Source: Rhizobium sp. CCGE 510 (GTDB lineage: Bacteria > Pseudomonadota > Alphaproteobacteria > Rhizobiales > Rhizobiaceae). From it: a stretch of DNA of 64,000 nucleotides. How positions within the stretch are numbered: position 1 is the first letter of the stretch; the number at the start of each line of letters is the position of its first letter. The notes below the pieces were generated by a model, which saw only the letters and a program-made list of their open reading frames with translations, was not told the origin of the DNA and searched no databases. Both the position numbers and the translations under genes were made by a program. Of the stretch, positions 46,025 to 56,503 are shown piece by piece. The stretch covers positions 62,001 through 126,000 of the forward strand of contig NZ_AEYF01000001.1 in the NCBI RefSeq assembly GCF_000292525.1. The letters run 5' to 3'.

Positions 46025-48024
46025 CAGAAGGAACTCCCGAGCATCATCCAGGTAACAAGCCCCGCAATGCCGATCAGCATGGCGAAGGCATAGTGATAGA
46101 GGTAACCGGTCTGCAGGCGGACGACGCGGTCGGTAACGGCGACGACGCGGGCGGCAACGCCGTTCGGGCCGTACGTGTCGATGACGCCGACGTCACCCTT
46201 CTTCCACAGGAAGCGGCCGAGCGCCTTGGCCGTGCGGACGAAGAGGAAGTCGTAGAGTTCGTCGAAGTACCACTTGTTCAACAGGAACTGGTAAAGAATG
46301 CGGTGCTGCCTGGCGAGGGTGCGCGGAGTCTGCGGCGAGCGGATATACATGTACCACGCAGTGACGAAGCCGAGCAGCATGGCGATGAAGGGGCTCAAGC
46401 CCACCAGCGCCGGCACATGGTGGAACTCTTCGACGAGCTCGTTCTCGGCGCCGGTAAACAGCGCGCCCTTCCAGAACTCGGTATATTCCTCACCGTAGAA
46501 CCGGCCTTCGAAGAAGTAGCCTGCGAAAATGGCTCCCACTGCAAGGAGATAAAGCGGCACCAGCATGACCTGCGGCGACTCGTGCACGTGATGCATGACC
46601 TCGTGCGAAGCGCGCGGCTTGCCGTAGAAGGTCATGAAGATCAGGCGCCAGGAATAGAAGCTGGTGAACAGAGCAGCGATGACCAGCAGCGAGAAGGCAA
46701 AGCCTGCGACCGGCGAATGCGATGCATAGGTTGCCTCGATGATCACGTCCTTGGAGAAGAAGCCGGCAAGGCCGAACGGCGTGAAGGGAATGCCGACGCC
46801 GGTGATCGCGAGCGTACCGATGATCATCATCCGGAACGTCCACTTGATGTGCGGCCGCAGGCCACCCATGTAGCGCATGTCCTGCTCGCCATCGACGGCG
46901 TGGATGACCGAGCCGGCGCAAAGGAAGAGCAGCGCCTTGAAGAAGGCGTGCGTGAACAGATGGAAGATTGCCGCGCCGTAAGCCCCTACCCCGAGCGCCA
47001 CGAACATGTAGCCGAGCTGCGAACAGGTGGAATAGGCGATGACGCGCTTGATGTCGTTCTGCACCAGGCCGACGGTCGCCGCGAAGAAGGCGGTGATCGC
47101 GCCGATGACGGTGACGACGACCAACGCATCCGGCGACAGTTCGAAGAGCGGCGACATACGGGCGACGAGAAAGACGCCGGCGGTGACCATGGTGGCCGCA
47201 TGGATGAGGGCCGACACCGGGGTCGGGCCTTCCATGGCATCGGGCAGCCAGGTGTGCAGCAGGAACTGCGCCGACTTGCCCATGGCGCCCATGAACAGCA
47301 GCAGGCAGATGCCGGTCAGCGCATGCGCCTTGTCGAGCTGCATGCCGAAGAGGTTGAGGATCACTTCGCTCGCCTCGCCGCCGCCTTCATGCGGGGCGAA
47401 GTTCGAGGCATTGGCGAAGATCGTGTCGAGGTTGATCGAGCCGAACAGCACGAAGACGCCGGCGATGCCAAGCACGAAACCGAAGTCGCCGACGCGGTTG
47501 ACGATGAAGGCCTTCATCGCCGCAGCCGTTGCCGACGGCTTCTTGAACCAGAAGCCGATCAGCAGATAGGAGGCAAGACCGACGCCTTCCCAGCCGAAGA
47601 ACATCTGGGCAAGGTTATCGGCGGTCACCAGCATCAGCATGGCGAAGGTGAAGAGCGAGAGATAGGCAAAGAAGCGCGGACGATGCGGATCGGTGTGCAT
47701 GTAACCGATCGAATAGACGTGCACCAGCGTCGAGACCGTGTTGACGACGATCAGCATGACGGAGGTCAGCGTATCCACGCGCAGCGACCAGGAGACGTCG
47801 ATGCCGCCGGACTGGATCCAGCGCAACACCTCGACCTTGATCGGGCCGCCTTCGGCATGCCCCATGCCGACGGTGAAGAACACCACCCAGGATAGGATGG
47901 CGGCGATGATCATCAGGCCGCTGGTGACATATTCCGAAGCCTTGGCGCCGATGGCGCGGCCGAAAAGGCCGGCGACGATCGCGCCGATCAAGGGAAGAAA
48001 GACGATAGCCTTATAGAGGAACAT
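46024..48024 (-). CDS. nuoL: NADH-quinone oxidoreductase subunit L
   Basis: NuoL is the largest, distal proton-pumping subunit. The 666-residue protein has about sixteen segments with the motifs [38 protein letters not shown] and [18 protein letters not shown], and the long C-terminal lateral helix region (about 530-640). It starts 8 bases after nuoK. Confidence 0.97.
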   Translation of the reverse strand: MFLYKAIVFLPLIGAIVAGLFGRAIGAKASEYVTSGLMIIAAILSWVVFFTVGMGHAEGGPIKVEVLRWIQSGGIDVSWSLRVDTLTSVMLIVVNTVSTLVHVYSIGYMHTDPHRPRFFAYLSLFTFAMLMLVTADNLAQMFFGWEGVGLASYLLIGFWFKKPSATAAAMKAFIVNRVGDFGFVLGIAGVFVLFGSINLDTIFANASNFAPHEGGGEASEVILNLFGMQLDKAHALTGICLLLFMGAMGKSAQFLLHTWLPDAMEGPTPVSALIHAATMVTAGVFLVARMSPLFELSPDALVVVTVIGAITAFFAATVGLVQNDIKRVIAYSTCSQLGYMFVALGVGAYGAAIFHLFTHAFFKALLFLCAGSVIHAVDGEQDMRYMGGLRPHIKWTFRMMIIGTLAITGVGIPFTPFGLAGFFSKDVIIEATYASHSPVAGFAFSLLVIAALFTSFYSWRLIFMTFYGKPRASHEVMHHVHESPQVMLVPLYLLAVGAIFAGYFFEGRFYGEEYTEFWKGALFTGAENELVEEFHHVPALVGLSPFIAMLLGFVTAWYMYIRSPQTPRTLARQHRILYQFLLNKWYFDELYDFLFVRTAKALGRFLWKKGDVGVIDTYGPNGVAARVVAVTDRVVRLQTGYLYHYAFAMLIGIAGLVTWMMLGSSF

Positions 48025-48031
48025 GAGCCAC

Positions 48032-48340
48032 TCAGCCCTTCATCATATTGACGTCTTCGACCGCGATCGAGCCGCGGTTGCGGTAGAAGACAACGAGAAT
48101 TGCAAGACCGATCGCCGCTTCGGCAGCCGCGACCGTCAGGATGAACAGCGCGAAGACCTGACCGACGATGTCGTTCAGGAAGGAGGAGAAGGCGACCATG
48201 TTGATGTTGACGGCAAGCAGGATCAGCTCGATCGACATCAGGATGACGATGACGTTCTTCCGATTCAGGAAGATGCCGAAGACGCCGAGCGTGAAGAGGA
48301 TGGCGCTGACCGTCAGGTAGTGGGAAAGTCCGATGACCAT
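48032..48340 (-). CDS. nuoK: NADH-quinone oxidoreductase subunit K
   Basis: The 102-residue MrpC-like subunit has three membrane segments with conserved glutamates in [11 protein letters not shown] and [12 protein letters not shown] chose ATG 48340 ([16 protein letters not shown]); the frame is open upstream but that part lacks family similarity and overlaps nuoJ. Confidence 0.95.
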   Translation of the reverse strand: MVIGLSHYLTVSAILFTLGVFGIFLNRKNVIVILMSIELILLAVNINMVAFSSFLNDIVGQVFALFILTVAAAEAAIGLAILVVFYRNRGSIAVEDVNMMKG

Positions 48341-48362
48341 GTTCTTTGTTCCTTGACCTGCC

Positions 48363-48977
48363 TTAGACGCCCTGCCCGGGCTTGACCGACACCACCTCGA
48401 CGGCGGTGGCGGGCGTGCGGGCAACCTGCCTGGGAATATTCTGCCGCTTGATGTTGGTGCGGTGCCTCAGCGTCAGCACGATCGCGCCGATCATGGCGAC
48501 GAGCAGCACCAGACCGGCGATCTCGAAGAAATAGACGTAGTTGGTGTAGAGCACGTCGCCGAGGGCGGCGGTATTGGTGCGTTCCGTCAGCGCCGGGATC
48601 GGCATGGCGACCGTCTTGGCGATCTCGGGCGAGATGACGCTGCCGCCGATGACGACGATCAGTTCGGCCGCGAGGATCACCCCGATCAGCCCGCCGATCG
48701 GCGCATAGTCCAGAACGCCGGCCCTCAGTTCGGTGAAGTCGATATCGAGCATCATCACCACGAAGAGGAAGAGCACGGCGACGGCACCGACATAGACGAC
48801 GAGCAGGATCATCGCCAGGAATTCGGCACCGAGCAGCAGAAAGAGGCCGGCCGCATTGAAGAACACCAGGATCAGGAACAGAACCGAGTGAACCGGGTTC
48901 TTCGCCCAGATGACCATGAACGCCGACGCCACCGCGACAAAGGCGAAAAGGTAGAAAAATAGAGCCTGCAGACCCAT
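48363..48977 (-). CDS. nuoJ: NADH-quinone oxidoreductase subunit J
   Basis: The 204-residue subunit has five membrane segments and the conserved helix [19 protein letters not shown], which contains the pi-bulge involved in coupling. ATG 48977 ([19 protein letters not shown]) is the family start; the frame extends 30 codons further upstream with no similarity. Its 142-base distance to nuoI contains nothing I can identify. Confidence 0.95.
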   Translation of the reverse strand: MGLQALFFYLFAFVAVASAFMVIWAKNPVHSVLFLILVFFNAAGLFLLLGAEFLAMILLVVYVGAVAVLFLFVVMMLDIDFTELRAGVLDYAPIGGLIGVILAAELIVVIGGSVISPEIAKTVAMPIPALTERTNTAALGDVLYTNYVYFFEIAGLVLLVAMIGAIVLTLRHRTNIKRQNIPRQVARTPATAVEVVSVKPGQGV

Positions 48978-49119
48978 GTTGGTGCCTTTTTCATCTTCCC
49001 CCGGGCAGCCGGGAGTTTTTCTGCCCGATAGAGCTTTGCGCGGCTGACCGGCAAAGCTCCTGTGCATATTGACCGCGACCGAAGCAGCTAAGCTCCCTTA
49101 CGGCATTTCAAAAACTCGA

Positions 49120-49611
49120 TCAGCGGTACGGCGAGTCGATCGCGATGTTGCGGGCGATTTCGCGCTCCCACCGGTCGCCGTTATCCAGAAGCCGTCCCTT
49201 GTCGAAATAGAGCTCTTCGCGGGTTTCCGTCGCGAATTCGAAGTTCGGGCCTTCGACGATGGCGTCGACCGGGCAGGCTTCCTGGCAGAAGCCGCAATAG
49301 ATGCACTTCACCATGTCGATGTCGTAACGCACCGTGCGGCGGGTGCCGTCATTGCGACGGGGACCGGCCTCGATGGTGATCGCCTGGGCAGGACAGATCG
49401 CCTCGCAGAGCTTGCACGCGATGCAGCGCTCTTCGCCGTTCGGATAACGGCGCAGCGCATGCTCGCCGCGGAAACGCGGGGAGACCGGACCCTTCTCGAA
49501 GGGATAGTTGATCGTCGCCTTTTGGCGGAAGAAATAGCGCATCGACAGAAAGAACGCGCCGACGAATTCCTTGAGAAACAGCGAGCTGATGGAACCGGAC
49601 AAGCTTGCCAT
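49120..49611 (-). CDS. nuoI: NADH-quinone oxidoreductase subunit I
   Basis: This 163-residue ferredoxin-like subunit carries clusters N6a and N6b in two 4Fe-4S motifs, [12 protein letters not shown] (about 60-71) and [12 protein letters not shown] (about 99-110). ATG 49611 ([10 protein letters not shown]) is the family start. Confidence 0.96.
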   Translation of the reverse strand: MASLSGSISSLFLKEFVGAFFLSMRYFFRQKATINYPFEKGPVSPRFRGEHALRRYPNGEERCIACKLCEAICPAQAITIEAGPRRNDGTRRTVRYDIDMVKCIYCGFCQEACPVDAIVEGPNFEFATETREELYFDKGRLLDNGDRWEREIARNIAIDSPYR

Positions 49612-49651
49612 CTTCAACCTCCAATTTTGCCGGAAACGAGAGCTGACATCA

Positions 49652-50695
49652 TCATGCCCAACCCATCAGTTTCAGCACGAATGCAACGATGACGACCATG
49701 GCGAGTGACAGCGGCAGGAAGACCTTCCAGCCGAGGCGCATGAGCTGGTCGTAGCGGTAGCGCGGGACGAACGCCTTGACCATCGCGAACATGAAGAACA
49801 CGAAGCAGGCCTTCAGCATGAACCAGATGATGCCCGGAACCCAATTGAGGATCCAGATGTCGACCGGAGGCAGCCAGCCACCGAGGAAGAGGATCGTCGT
49901 CAGCGAGCACATCAGGCAGACGGCCGCATATTCGCCGAGCATGAACATCATGTATGGCGACGAGCCGTATTCGACCATGAAGCCGGCAACGAGTTCCGAT
50001 TCGGCTTCCGGAAGATCGAAGGGCGGGCGGTTCGTCTCGGCAAGTGCCGAAATGAAAAAGATGATGAACATCGGGAAGAGCGACAGCCAGTGCCAGTCGA
50101 GGAACGACGATGGCAGGCCGAGCATGGTGCCGAGGCCGGTATGCTGCGCATTGACGATATCGGTCAGGTTCAGCGAGCCGACGCAGAGCAGCACGGTGAC
50201 GATCACGAAGCCGATCGAGACTTCGTAGGAGACCATCTGTGCTGCCGAGCGCAGGGCGCCGAGGAATGGATACTTCGAGTTCGAAGCCCAGCCACCCATG
50301 ATGATGCCGTAGACCTCGAGCGAGGAGATCGCGAAGATATAGAGGATGCCGACATTGATATTGGCAATCACCCAGCCATCGGCGAGCGGCACCACGGCCC
50401 AGGTGGCAAGCGCCAGCAGCACCGTTACCAACGGGGCAAGCAGGAACACTACCTTGTTGGCGCCGGCCGGAATGACCGGCTCCTTGAAGACGAATTTCAG
50501 AAGGTCAGCGAAGGACTGGAACAGACCGAAGGGGCCGACGACGTTCGGGCCGCGGCGCAGCTGCACGGCCGCCCAGATCTTACGGTCGGCGAGCAGCACA
50601 TAGGCGATGAAGACGAGCAGGCAGACGAGAAGCAGCAGCGACTGACCGATCATGATGATCGCCGGCCAGACATAGGTCGAAAAGAAAGAATCCAT
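49652..50695 (-). CDS. nuoH: NADH-quinone oxidoreductase subunit H
   Basis: NuoH forms the quinone chamber with NuoB and NuoD. The 347-residue protein has eight membrane segments, [22 protein letters not shown] (about 43-64) and the acidic loop [19 protein letters not shown] (about 220-238). Confidence 0.97.
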   Translation of the reverse strand: MDSFFSTYVWPAIIMIGQSLLLLVCLLVFIAYVLLADRKIWAAVQLRRGPNVVGPFGLFQSFADLLKFVFKEPVIPAGANKVVFLLAPLVTVLLALATWAVVPLADGWVIANINVGILYIFAISSLEVYGIIMGGWASNSKYPFLGALRSAAQMVSYEVSIGFVIVTVLLCVGSLNLTDIVNAQHTGLGTMLGLPSSFLDWHWLSLFPMFIIFFISALAETNRPPFDLPEAESELVAGFMVEYGSSPYMMFMLGEYAAVCLMCSLTTILFLGGWLPPVDIWILNWVPGIIWFMLKACFVFFMFAMVKAFVPRYRYDQLMRLGWKVFLPLSLAMVVIVAFVLKLMGWA

Positions 50696-50707
50696 AGTCC
50701 CCTGCCC

Positions 50708-52789
50708 TTACTCTGCCGCGACTTTGAAGTTGTTGCGGGCCAATGCCGAGCACTCCGCCATGACAGCCGAGGCACGCGCTATCGGGTTCGTCAAATAGAA
50801 GTCTTTCACCGGCGACGCAAACCCGGATTTGTTCATCTTGCCGGCTTTTTTCGCAACTGCGGCAATTTGGGCGCTATCGGTTTCGGCGATCTCGTCGATG
50901 GCGGCGAAATGCGGGAAAGCGGCATAGAGCCGGACGCGCAATTCGCTGAGCGAATCGAAGGGAAGCTTCTTGCCGAGCACGTCGGAAAGGGCGCGGATGA
51001 TCGCCCAATCCTCGCGGGCATCGCCCGGCGCAAAGCCTGCACGGTTGCCCATCTGGACGCGGCCCTCGGTGTTGACCCAGGTGCCGGACTTTTCGGTATA
51101 GGCTGCGGCCGGCAGGATGACGTCGGCATGATGCGCGCCGTTATCGCCATGCGAGCCGATATAGACCGTGAGCTTGGCCTTCTTGGCGGTGAAATTGAGT
51201 TCGTCGGCGCCGAGCAGGAAGAGCACATCCATCGCCGTCAGCATTTCGGCGGCATGGACGCCCTTGGCACCCGGCACGAAACCGAGGTCCAGGCCGCCGA
51301 CACGAGAGGCTGCGGTATGGAGGACGGCAAAGCCGTTCCAGCCTTCGACAACCGCGCCGACCGAACCGGCAAGCTTGGCGGCGCTGGCGAGTACGCCGGC
51401 GCCATCGGTGCGCGACAGCGCGCCCTGGCCGATGATGATCATCGGCTTGGCAGCGTTCTTCAGAACTTCGGCAAAGGCGTGACCGCCGTCGACCAGATCC
51501 TTCAGCGTGTCGGGACCGCCGCCGAGGTAATCATAGCTGTAGCGCAGCTCGCTCGGCTCGCCGATCACACCGATCGGAAACTTGCCGCGGCGCCAGCGCT
51601 TGCGGATGCGGGTATTGAGGATTGCCGCCTCGAAGCGCGGATTGGCGCCGATGATCAGCAGCGCGTCGGCCTGGTCGATGCCCGAGATGGTCGGGTTGAA
51701 AAGGTAGCTTGCGCGGCCGAGCGACGGATCGAGCGCCGCCCCATCCTGGCGACAGTCGAGATTGGTCGATCCCAGCGACTTCACCAGTTCGGAAAGCGCA
51801 TACATTTCCTCGACGGAAGCGAGATCGCCGGCGATTGCGCCGATCTTGTCGCCGGAGGTGGCGGTGGCGGCAGCCTTGATGGCGCCGAAGGCTTCTGCCC
51901 AGCTGGCAGCCTGCAGGCGGCCGTCGCGGCGGACATAGGGCCGGTCGAGGCGCTGGGTCTTCAGGCCATCCCAGATGAACCGGCTCTTGTCGGAGATCCA
52001 CTCTTCGTTGATCGCCTCGTTGACACGCGGCAGAACGCGCATGACTTCACGGCCGCGGGTATCGACGCGGATCGCCGAACCGACGGCATCCATGACGTCG
52101 ATCGATTCGGTCTTGTTCAATTCCCACGGACGCGCGGAAAAAGCGAAGGGCTTGGAGGTCAGCGCGCCGACCGGGCAAAGGTCAACGACGTTGCCCTGCA
52201 GCTCGGAGGTCATCGCCTGTTCGAGATAGGTGGTGATCTCGGCATCCTCGCCGCGGCCGATCAGGCCGAGTTCGGAAATGCCGGCGACCTCGGTGGTGAA
52301 GCGGACGCAGCGCGTGCAGTGGATGCAGCGGTTCATCACCGTCTTGACCAGCGGGCCGATATACTTGTCTTCGACGGCGCGCTTGTCTTCCTGGTAACGC
52401 GAGGTGTCGATGCCGAAGGCCATCGCCTGGTCCTGCAGGTCGCATTCGCCGCCCTGGTCGCAGATCGGGCAATCGAGCGGATGGTTGATCAGCAGGAATT
52501 CCATCACTCCTTCGCGGGCCTTCTTGACCATCGGAGTGTTGGTGAAGACCTCGGCCAGTTCGCCATTCGGGCCGCCGCGAATGTCGCGCACGCTCATGGC
52601 GCAGGAAGCCTGCGGCTTCGGCGGGCCGCCCTTTACCTCGACAAGGCACATGCGGCAGTTGCCGGCAACCGACAGCCGCTCATGGAAGCAGAAGCGCGGA
52701 ACTTCGGCGCCGGCATCCTCGCACGCCTGCAACAGCGTGTAGTGATCCGGAACCTCGATCTCGTTGCCGTCAATCTTCAGTTTTGCCAT
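50708..52789 (-). CDS. nuoG: NADH-quinone oxidoreductase subunit G
   Basis: The 693-residue subunit carries the N1b, N4 and N5 clusters. A 2Fe-2S domain is at the N-terminus (CRMCLVEV). A His/Cys motif follows (HPLDCPICDQGGECDLQD), then a 4Fe-4S motif (CIHCTRCVRF) and a large molybdopterin-oxidoreductase-like domain (about 220-600) that has no cofactor in complex I. It starts 12 bases before nuoH; upstream is a 223-base gap. Confidence 0.96.
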   Translation of the reverse strand: MAKLKIDGNEIEVPDHYTLLQACEDAGAEVPRFCFHERLSVAGNCRMCLVEVKGGPPKPQASCAMSVRDIRGGPNGELAEVFTNTPMVKKAREGVMEFLLINHPLDCPICDQGGECDLQDQAMAFGIDTSRYQEDKRAVEDKYIGPLVKTVMNRCIHCTRCVRFTTEVAGISELGLIGRGEDAEITTYLEQAMTSELQGNVVDLCPVGALTSKPFAFSARPWELNKTESIDVMDAVGSAIRVDTRGREVMRVLPRVNEAINEEWISDKSRFIWDGLKTQRLDRPYVRRDGRLQAASWAEAFGAIKAAATATSGDKIGAIAGDLASVEEMYALSELVKSLGSTNLDCRQDGAALDPSLGRASYLFNPTISGIDQADALLIIGANPRFEAAILNTRIRKRWRRGKFPIGVIGEPSELRYSYDYLGGGPDTLKDLVDGGHAFAEVLKNAAKPMIIIGQGALSRTDGAGVLASAAKLAGSVGAVVEGWNGFAVLHTAASRVGGLDLGFVPGAKGVHAAEMLTAMDVLFLLGADELNFTAKKAKLTVYIGSHGDNGAHHADVILPAAAYTEKSGTWVNTEGRVQMGNRAGFAPGDAREDWAIIRALSDVLGKKLPFDSLSELRVRLYAAFPHFAAIDEIAETDSAQIAAVAKKAGKMNKSGFASPVKDFYLTNPIARASAVMAECSALARNNFKVAAE

Positions 52790-53012
52790 CGTCGCTCAGT
52801 CCTGTTTCCCGTTTGCCTGATGACGGCAAACAAACCTATTTTTGCAACACTCTCATTGCCTAGCCGGATCTTTCGTCCTGCCGACATCTGATGTCGCCCA
52901 AATTCTCTGTCGCGTGCTCCAGGTCCGGAACCCGCACCGGCATCCGCAGCGTGAGGCCCCCGCCCGTCCGCCGATCTGCCCATCTTTCCGGCCGATTGCA
53001 CGGCCGGACAGT
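52790..53012. other. gap between the HhH protein gene and nuoG, with two hairpins
   Basis: Two perfect hairpins are visible within the operon: TCCGGCCG/CGGCCGGA (52987-53008) just after the stop of the HhH gene, and GTTTGCC/GGCAAAC (52811-52831) 22 bases before nuoG. They could be mRNA processing or stabilising structures; neither has a U tract. Confidence 0.45.
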
Positions 53013-53726
53013 TTATTTCCTTCGGCGCGCCCGCCCTGCCAGAACTTTTGCCTGGCCGGTCCAGTCGTCACGCCCGATGCGGCCGTTGACGCCAAGCTCG
53101 GCGTCGAGCCGGGCAATGTCCTCGACGCTCCAGGCAGCAATCTCGGCGAAGCTGCGAATGCCCCTGTCACGCATCACCTGCTCCAGCTTCGGGCCGATGC
53201 CGGTGATCAGCTTCAGATCGTCGGCCTTTTTCGCCCGCGGGGTCGGCTTTGCCTTCACAGCCGGCTTCGGCTGGCTGGCAGGTACCGGTTCGCCGACCGG
53301 TGTTACCACAGTCAGTTTCGGCTTTGCCTTCTTCTCGACTTCACGCTTCTCCGCCGTCGGCTTGTCCGCGGCCGCCGGCTTGACCACAGCCTTGGCGACG
53401 ACCTTGACCGCAGGGCGAATATTTTCCGGCCGGATATCGACATCCGGCGCCAGCGCTTCCGGTGGCGTGTCATCGAGGGCAGCCGCGACCTTGCCGGTCG
53501 TTTCCAACGCGCTCTGGAAGGCGCCGAAGAAGGCGCCCGCCATCTGAGTCGAGAAACCGAAGCCGATCGCGGTTGCGGCGGCAAAGGCTGCAGCAGGATG
53601 CGCCATCAGCGGATGCACCGGCATTGCCCGTGCATTTTCCAGCATCTCGGCGGCAAGACGGCCGAAGCCGGCCGCGAAATCGGCGGCGTCTTCCTTCTTT
53701 CCACTCTTCGATGCGTTGTCCGCCAT
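53013..53726 (-). CDS. helix-hairpin-helix protein inserted between nuoF and nuoG
   Basis: This 237-residue protein is not a standard complex I subunit. The first 85 residues are Ala-rich and helical, resembling phasin-like or membrane-adjacent segments. A Lys/Ala/Pro linker (about 90-155) leads to a C-terminal domain (about 160-237) with DLKLITGIGPKLEQVMRDRG, a helix-hairpin-helix-like fold, and GRIGRDDWTGQAKVLAGRA. The same domain ends the NuoE of this operon (DLKMISGVGPKIEATLNEIG; GRIERDDWVKQAKALAKG). It follows nuoF by two bases and is certainly co-transcribed. Databases often label such proteins as complex I-associated; the role is unknown. Confidence 0.8.
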   Translation of the reverse strand: MADNASKSGKKEDAADFAAGFGRLAAEMLENARAMPVHPLMAHPAAAFAAATAIGFGFSTQMAGAFFGAFQSALETTGKVAAALDDTPPEALAPDVDIRPENIRPAVKVVAKAVVKPAAADKPTAEKREVEKKAKPKLTVVTPVGEPVPASQPKPAVKAKPTPRAKKADDLKLITGIGPKLEQVMRDRGIRSFAEIAAWSVEDIARLDAELGVNGRIGRDDWTGQAKVLAGRARRRK

Positions 53727-53728
53727 GA

Positions 53729-55033
53729 TTATTCAGCCGCCTCCAGAACCGCGCCATGATCAAGAGCGCTTGCCGTATACTGGTCGATGCGCTTTTCGAT
53801 CTCGGGGCGGAAGTTACGGATCAGACCCTGCACTGGCCATGCGGCGGCGTCGCCGAGCGCGCAGATGGTGTGGCCTTCGATCTGCTTCGTCACCTGGAAC
53901 AGCATGTCGATTTCGCGCTTCTGGGCATTGCCCTTGGCCATGCGCTCCATCACCCGCCACATCCAGCCGGTGCCTTCGCGGCAGGGCGTGCACTGGCCGC
54001 AGCTCTCGTGCTTGAAGAAAGCGGAGATACGGGCGATCGCCTTGATGACGTCGGTGGACTTGTCCATGACGATCGCGGCGGCTGTCCCGAAGGAGGAGCC
54101 GACGCCGCGCAGGCCGTCGAAATCCATCGGGCAGTCGATGATGTCCTTAGCCGGAACGATCGGGCAGGATGCGCCGCCCGGAATGACCGCCAGCAGATTG
54201 TCCCAGCCGCCGCGGATGCCGCCGGCATGGCGGTCGACCAGTTCGCGGAAGGTGATGCCCATTTCCTCTTCGACCGTGCACGGCTTGTTGACGTGGCCGG
54301 AGAGCATGAACAGCTTGGTGCCGACATTGTTCGGGCGGCCGATGGCCGAGAACCAACCGGCGCCGCGGCGCAGGATCGTCGGCGCAACGGCGATCGATTC
54401 GACGTTGTTGACCGTCGTCGGGCAGCCGTAGAGACCCATATTGGCCGGGAAAGGCGGCTTCAGGCGCGGCTGGCCCTTCTTGCCTTCCAGGCTTTCGAGC
54501 AGGGCTGTTTCCTCGCCGCAGATATAGGCGCCGGCGCCGTGATGGACGTAGATGTCCATGTCCCAGCCGAGCTTGTTGTTCTTGCCGAGCAGGCCATAAT
54601 CATAACATTCGTCGATCGCCGCCTGCAGCGCTTCGCGCTCGCGAATATATTCGCCGCGCGCATAGATGTAGGCCGCATTGGCGCCCATGGCGAAACTGGC
54701 GATGACGCAGCCTTCGATCAGCGTATGCGGATCGTGACGCATGATGTCGCGGTCTTTGCAGGTGCCGGGCTCCGATTCGTCGGCATTGACGACGAGGTAG
54801 TGCGGGCGGCCGTCGCTTTCCTTCGGCATGAAGGACCATTTGAGGCCAGTCGGGAAGCCGGCGCCGCCACGGCCGCGCAGGCCCGATGCCTTCATCTCGT
54901 TGATGATCCAGTCGCGGCCCTTTTCGAGGATCTGCTTGGTGCCGTCCCAGTGGCCGCGGCTCATCGCGCCCTTCAGGGACTTGTCCTTGAGGCCGTAGAT
55001 GTTGGTAAAGATGCGGTCTTTATCTTGTAACAT
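53729..55033 (-). CDS. nuoF: NADH-quinone oxidoreductase subunit F
   Basis: NuoF binds NADH and FMN and carries cluster N3. The 434-residue protein has [17 protein letters not shown] (about 54-70, NADH/FMN glycine loop), [15 protein letters not shown] and the 4Fe-4S ligands in [12 protein letters not shown] with a further Cys near residue 398. Confidence 0.97.
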   Translation of the reverse strand: MLQDKDRIFTNIYGLKDKSLKGAMSRGHWDGTKQILEKGRDWIINEMKASGLRGRGGAGFPTGLKWSFMPKESDGRPHYLVVNADESEPGTCKDRDIMRHDPHTLIEGCVIASFAMGANAAYIYARGEYIREREALQAAIDECYDYGLLGKNNKLGWDMDIYVHHGAGAYICGEETALLESLEGKKGQPRLKPPFPANMGLYGCPTTVNNVESIAVAPTILRRGAGWFSAIGRPNNVGTKLFMLSGHVNKPCTVEEEMGITFRELVDRHAGGIRGGWDNLLAVIPGGASCPIVPAKDIIDCPMDFDGLRGVGSSFGTAAAIVMDKSTDVIKAIARISAFFKHESCGQCTPCREGTGWMWRVMERMAKGNAQKREIDMLFQVTKQIEGHTICALGDAAAWPVQGLIRNFRPEIEKRIDQYTASALDHGAVLEAAE

Positions 55034-55044
55034 GCTTCACCTCT

Positions 55045-56214
55045 TTACCGCGGCTTCTTGCCGAAGACCTTGATATATTCCGCTTCGCCGCCCTTGGCGA
55101 GCGCCTTGGCCTGCTTGACCCAGTCGTCGCGCTCGATGCGGCCGCGGAAGTTCAGGAAGCCGTCGACCCATTCGCGTTCGGCCTTTTTCCAGCCGGCTAC
55201 CTGCGAGAAGGTGAAGATGCCGATCTCGTTCAACGTCGCCTCGATCTTCGGGCCGACGCCGGAGATCATCTTCAGATCATCCGGCGCGGCAGGCTTTTCG
55301 ATGCCGGCCGGACGGTTCTTGTCGGTCAAGGCAGGCTTTGCGGCCGTGGCGGCTTCCGCTTTGACGGCGGGTGCCGGCGCCGGTTCGGCAGCCGCAGTGC
55401 CGGAAACCGGCTGCTGCTCGGCTGCCTTGGCATTTCTGGCAGCCGCCTTCGGCGCCGTTGCCGGCGTCTTCAGCGCGGCATTGGTCTCGGCATCTGTGCT
55501 CTTCGGGCGGGCGGCCTCCGACGGCGGGACCGGAGCGGCGTCGACGACCGGAGCCGACACGGTTTCGGCATCGGCCTTCTTGGCGCGCGTCCTTGTCTTC
55601 GGCTCTGCCGTCGTCAGCGAGGTCAGGCCGCCTTCCGGCGCCGAAAACACTCGGTCAATCTGGGTGCCGGGCTTGATGCTCGCGCCATTGCCGGCGGCAA
55701 AGGTATCGATGATTTCTTCGAGACGTGCCGGCGTCAGATCTTCATAGGTGTCCTTGCCGATCATCACCATCGGGGCGTTGACGCAGGCGCCAAGACATTC
55801 AACCTCTTCCCACGACAGCGTTCCTTCGGCATTGCGCTCGAAGCTATGGGCATGGATCTTGCTCTTGCAGACCGACATCAGCGCTTCCGAGCCGCGCAGC
55901 ATGCAGGGCGTCGTGCCGCAGACCTGGACGTGGGCGCGGGTGCCGACGGGGTGCAGCTGGAACTGCGTATAGAAGGTCGCGACCTCGAGCACCCGGATAT
56001 AGGCCATGTCGAGCATGTCGGCGATCTTTTCGATCGCCGCGCGCGTGACCCAGCCATCCTGCTCCTGCGCCCGCATCAACAGCGGGATGACCGCCGATTG
56101 CTGGCGGCCGGCGGGGTATTTCTGGATCGTCTTGTCCGCCCAGACCGCATTTTCATCGCTGAAAGCGAATGCGGCAGGCTGAAATTGATCTTCGGCTAAT
56201 CGACGAACGGACAT
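55045..56214 (-). CDS. nuoE: NADH-quinone oxidoreductase subunit E with C-terminal HhH extension
   Basis: NuoE carries the 2Fe-2S cluster N1a. The family domain covers residues about 1-175, with ligands in VCGTTPCMLRG and VECLGACVNAPM. The protein has 389 residues, more than twice the E. coli length (166). The extra part is an Ala/Pro/Lys linker (about 205-310) and a C-terminal domain (about 315-389) with PDDLKMISGVGPKIEATLNE and GRIERDDWVKQAKALAKG, shared with the extra protein between nuoF and nuoG. Confidence 0.95.
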   Translation of the reverse strand: MSVRRLAEDQFQPAAFAFSDENAVWADKTIQKYPAGRQQSAVIPLLMRAQEQDGWVTRAAIEKIADMLDMAYIRVLEVATFYTQFQLHPVGTRAHVQVCGTTPCMLRGSEALMSVCKSKIHAHSFERNAEGTLSWEEVECLGACVNAPMVMIGKDTYEDLTPARLEEIIDTFAAGNGASIKPGTQIDRVFSAPEGGLTSLTTAEPKTRTRAKKADAETVSAPVVDAAPVPPSEAARPKSTDAETNAALKTPATAPKAAARNAKAAEQQPVSGTAAAEPAPAPAVKAEAATAAKPALTDKNRPAGIEKPAAPDDLKMISGVGPKIEATLNEIGIFTFSQVAGWKKAEREWVDGFLNFRGRIERDDWVKQAKALAKGGEAEYIKVFGKKPR

Positions 56215-56230
56215 TCTTTCTCACGCCTTG

Positions 56231-56503
56231 TCAGTTTAGGGTTCCACACCGCGAAGCGGTCAAAGACTGCATTTCGCAGGCATAGGCCGACTGGTCTTTC
56301 TGCATAAACACTACGAATTTGCCGCCATTCGGAATGGCAGCCTTGATCTGATAGCCCTTGGACAAAAGATCGCCCATGGACGTTTGTGCCGCTGGCGGCG
56401 TCACTTCCTTACGACCGAGCGGCGTGCCGAGCGTATCGGTCTCCTGGGCCGAAACCCCGGATGCCGCAAGAAGAAGGGCGACGGCAAGCGGCAGACGCTG
56501 CAT
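56231..56503 (-). CDS. small secreted protein within the nuo operon, unknown function
   Basis: This 90-residue protein begins with a clear signal peptide ([20 protein letters not shown]), probably cut after SAQ, leaving about 70 periplasmic residues. These include two cysteines (YACEMQSLTASRCGTLN) that could form a disulfide. ATG 56503 overlaps the nuoD stop by one base (TGATG). I recognise no family. Its tight coupling suggests expression with complex I. Confidence 0.75.
   Translation of the reverse strand: MQRLPLAVALLLAASGVSAQETDTLGTPLGRKEVTPPAAQTSMGDLLSKGYQIKAAIPNGGKFVVFMQKDQSAYACEMQSLTASRCGTLN

Noticed and set aside
46093-47895. 600-codon open frame antisense to nuoL
   Set aside because: NuoL is unambiguous, and the shadow product is dominated by His, Asp, Glu and Arg, as reverse reading of membrane helices gives.
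50090-52891. 933-codon open frame antisense to nuoG
   Set aside because: NuoG with its iron-sulfur motifs is clear on the minus strand, and the antisense frame has no recognisable domain.
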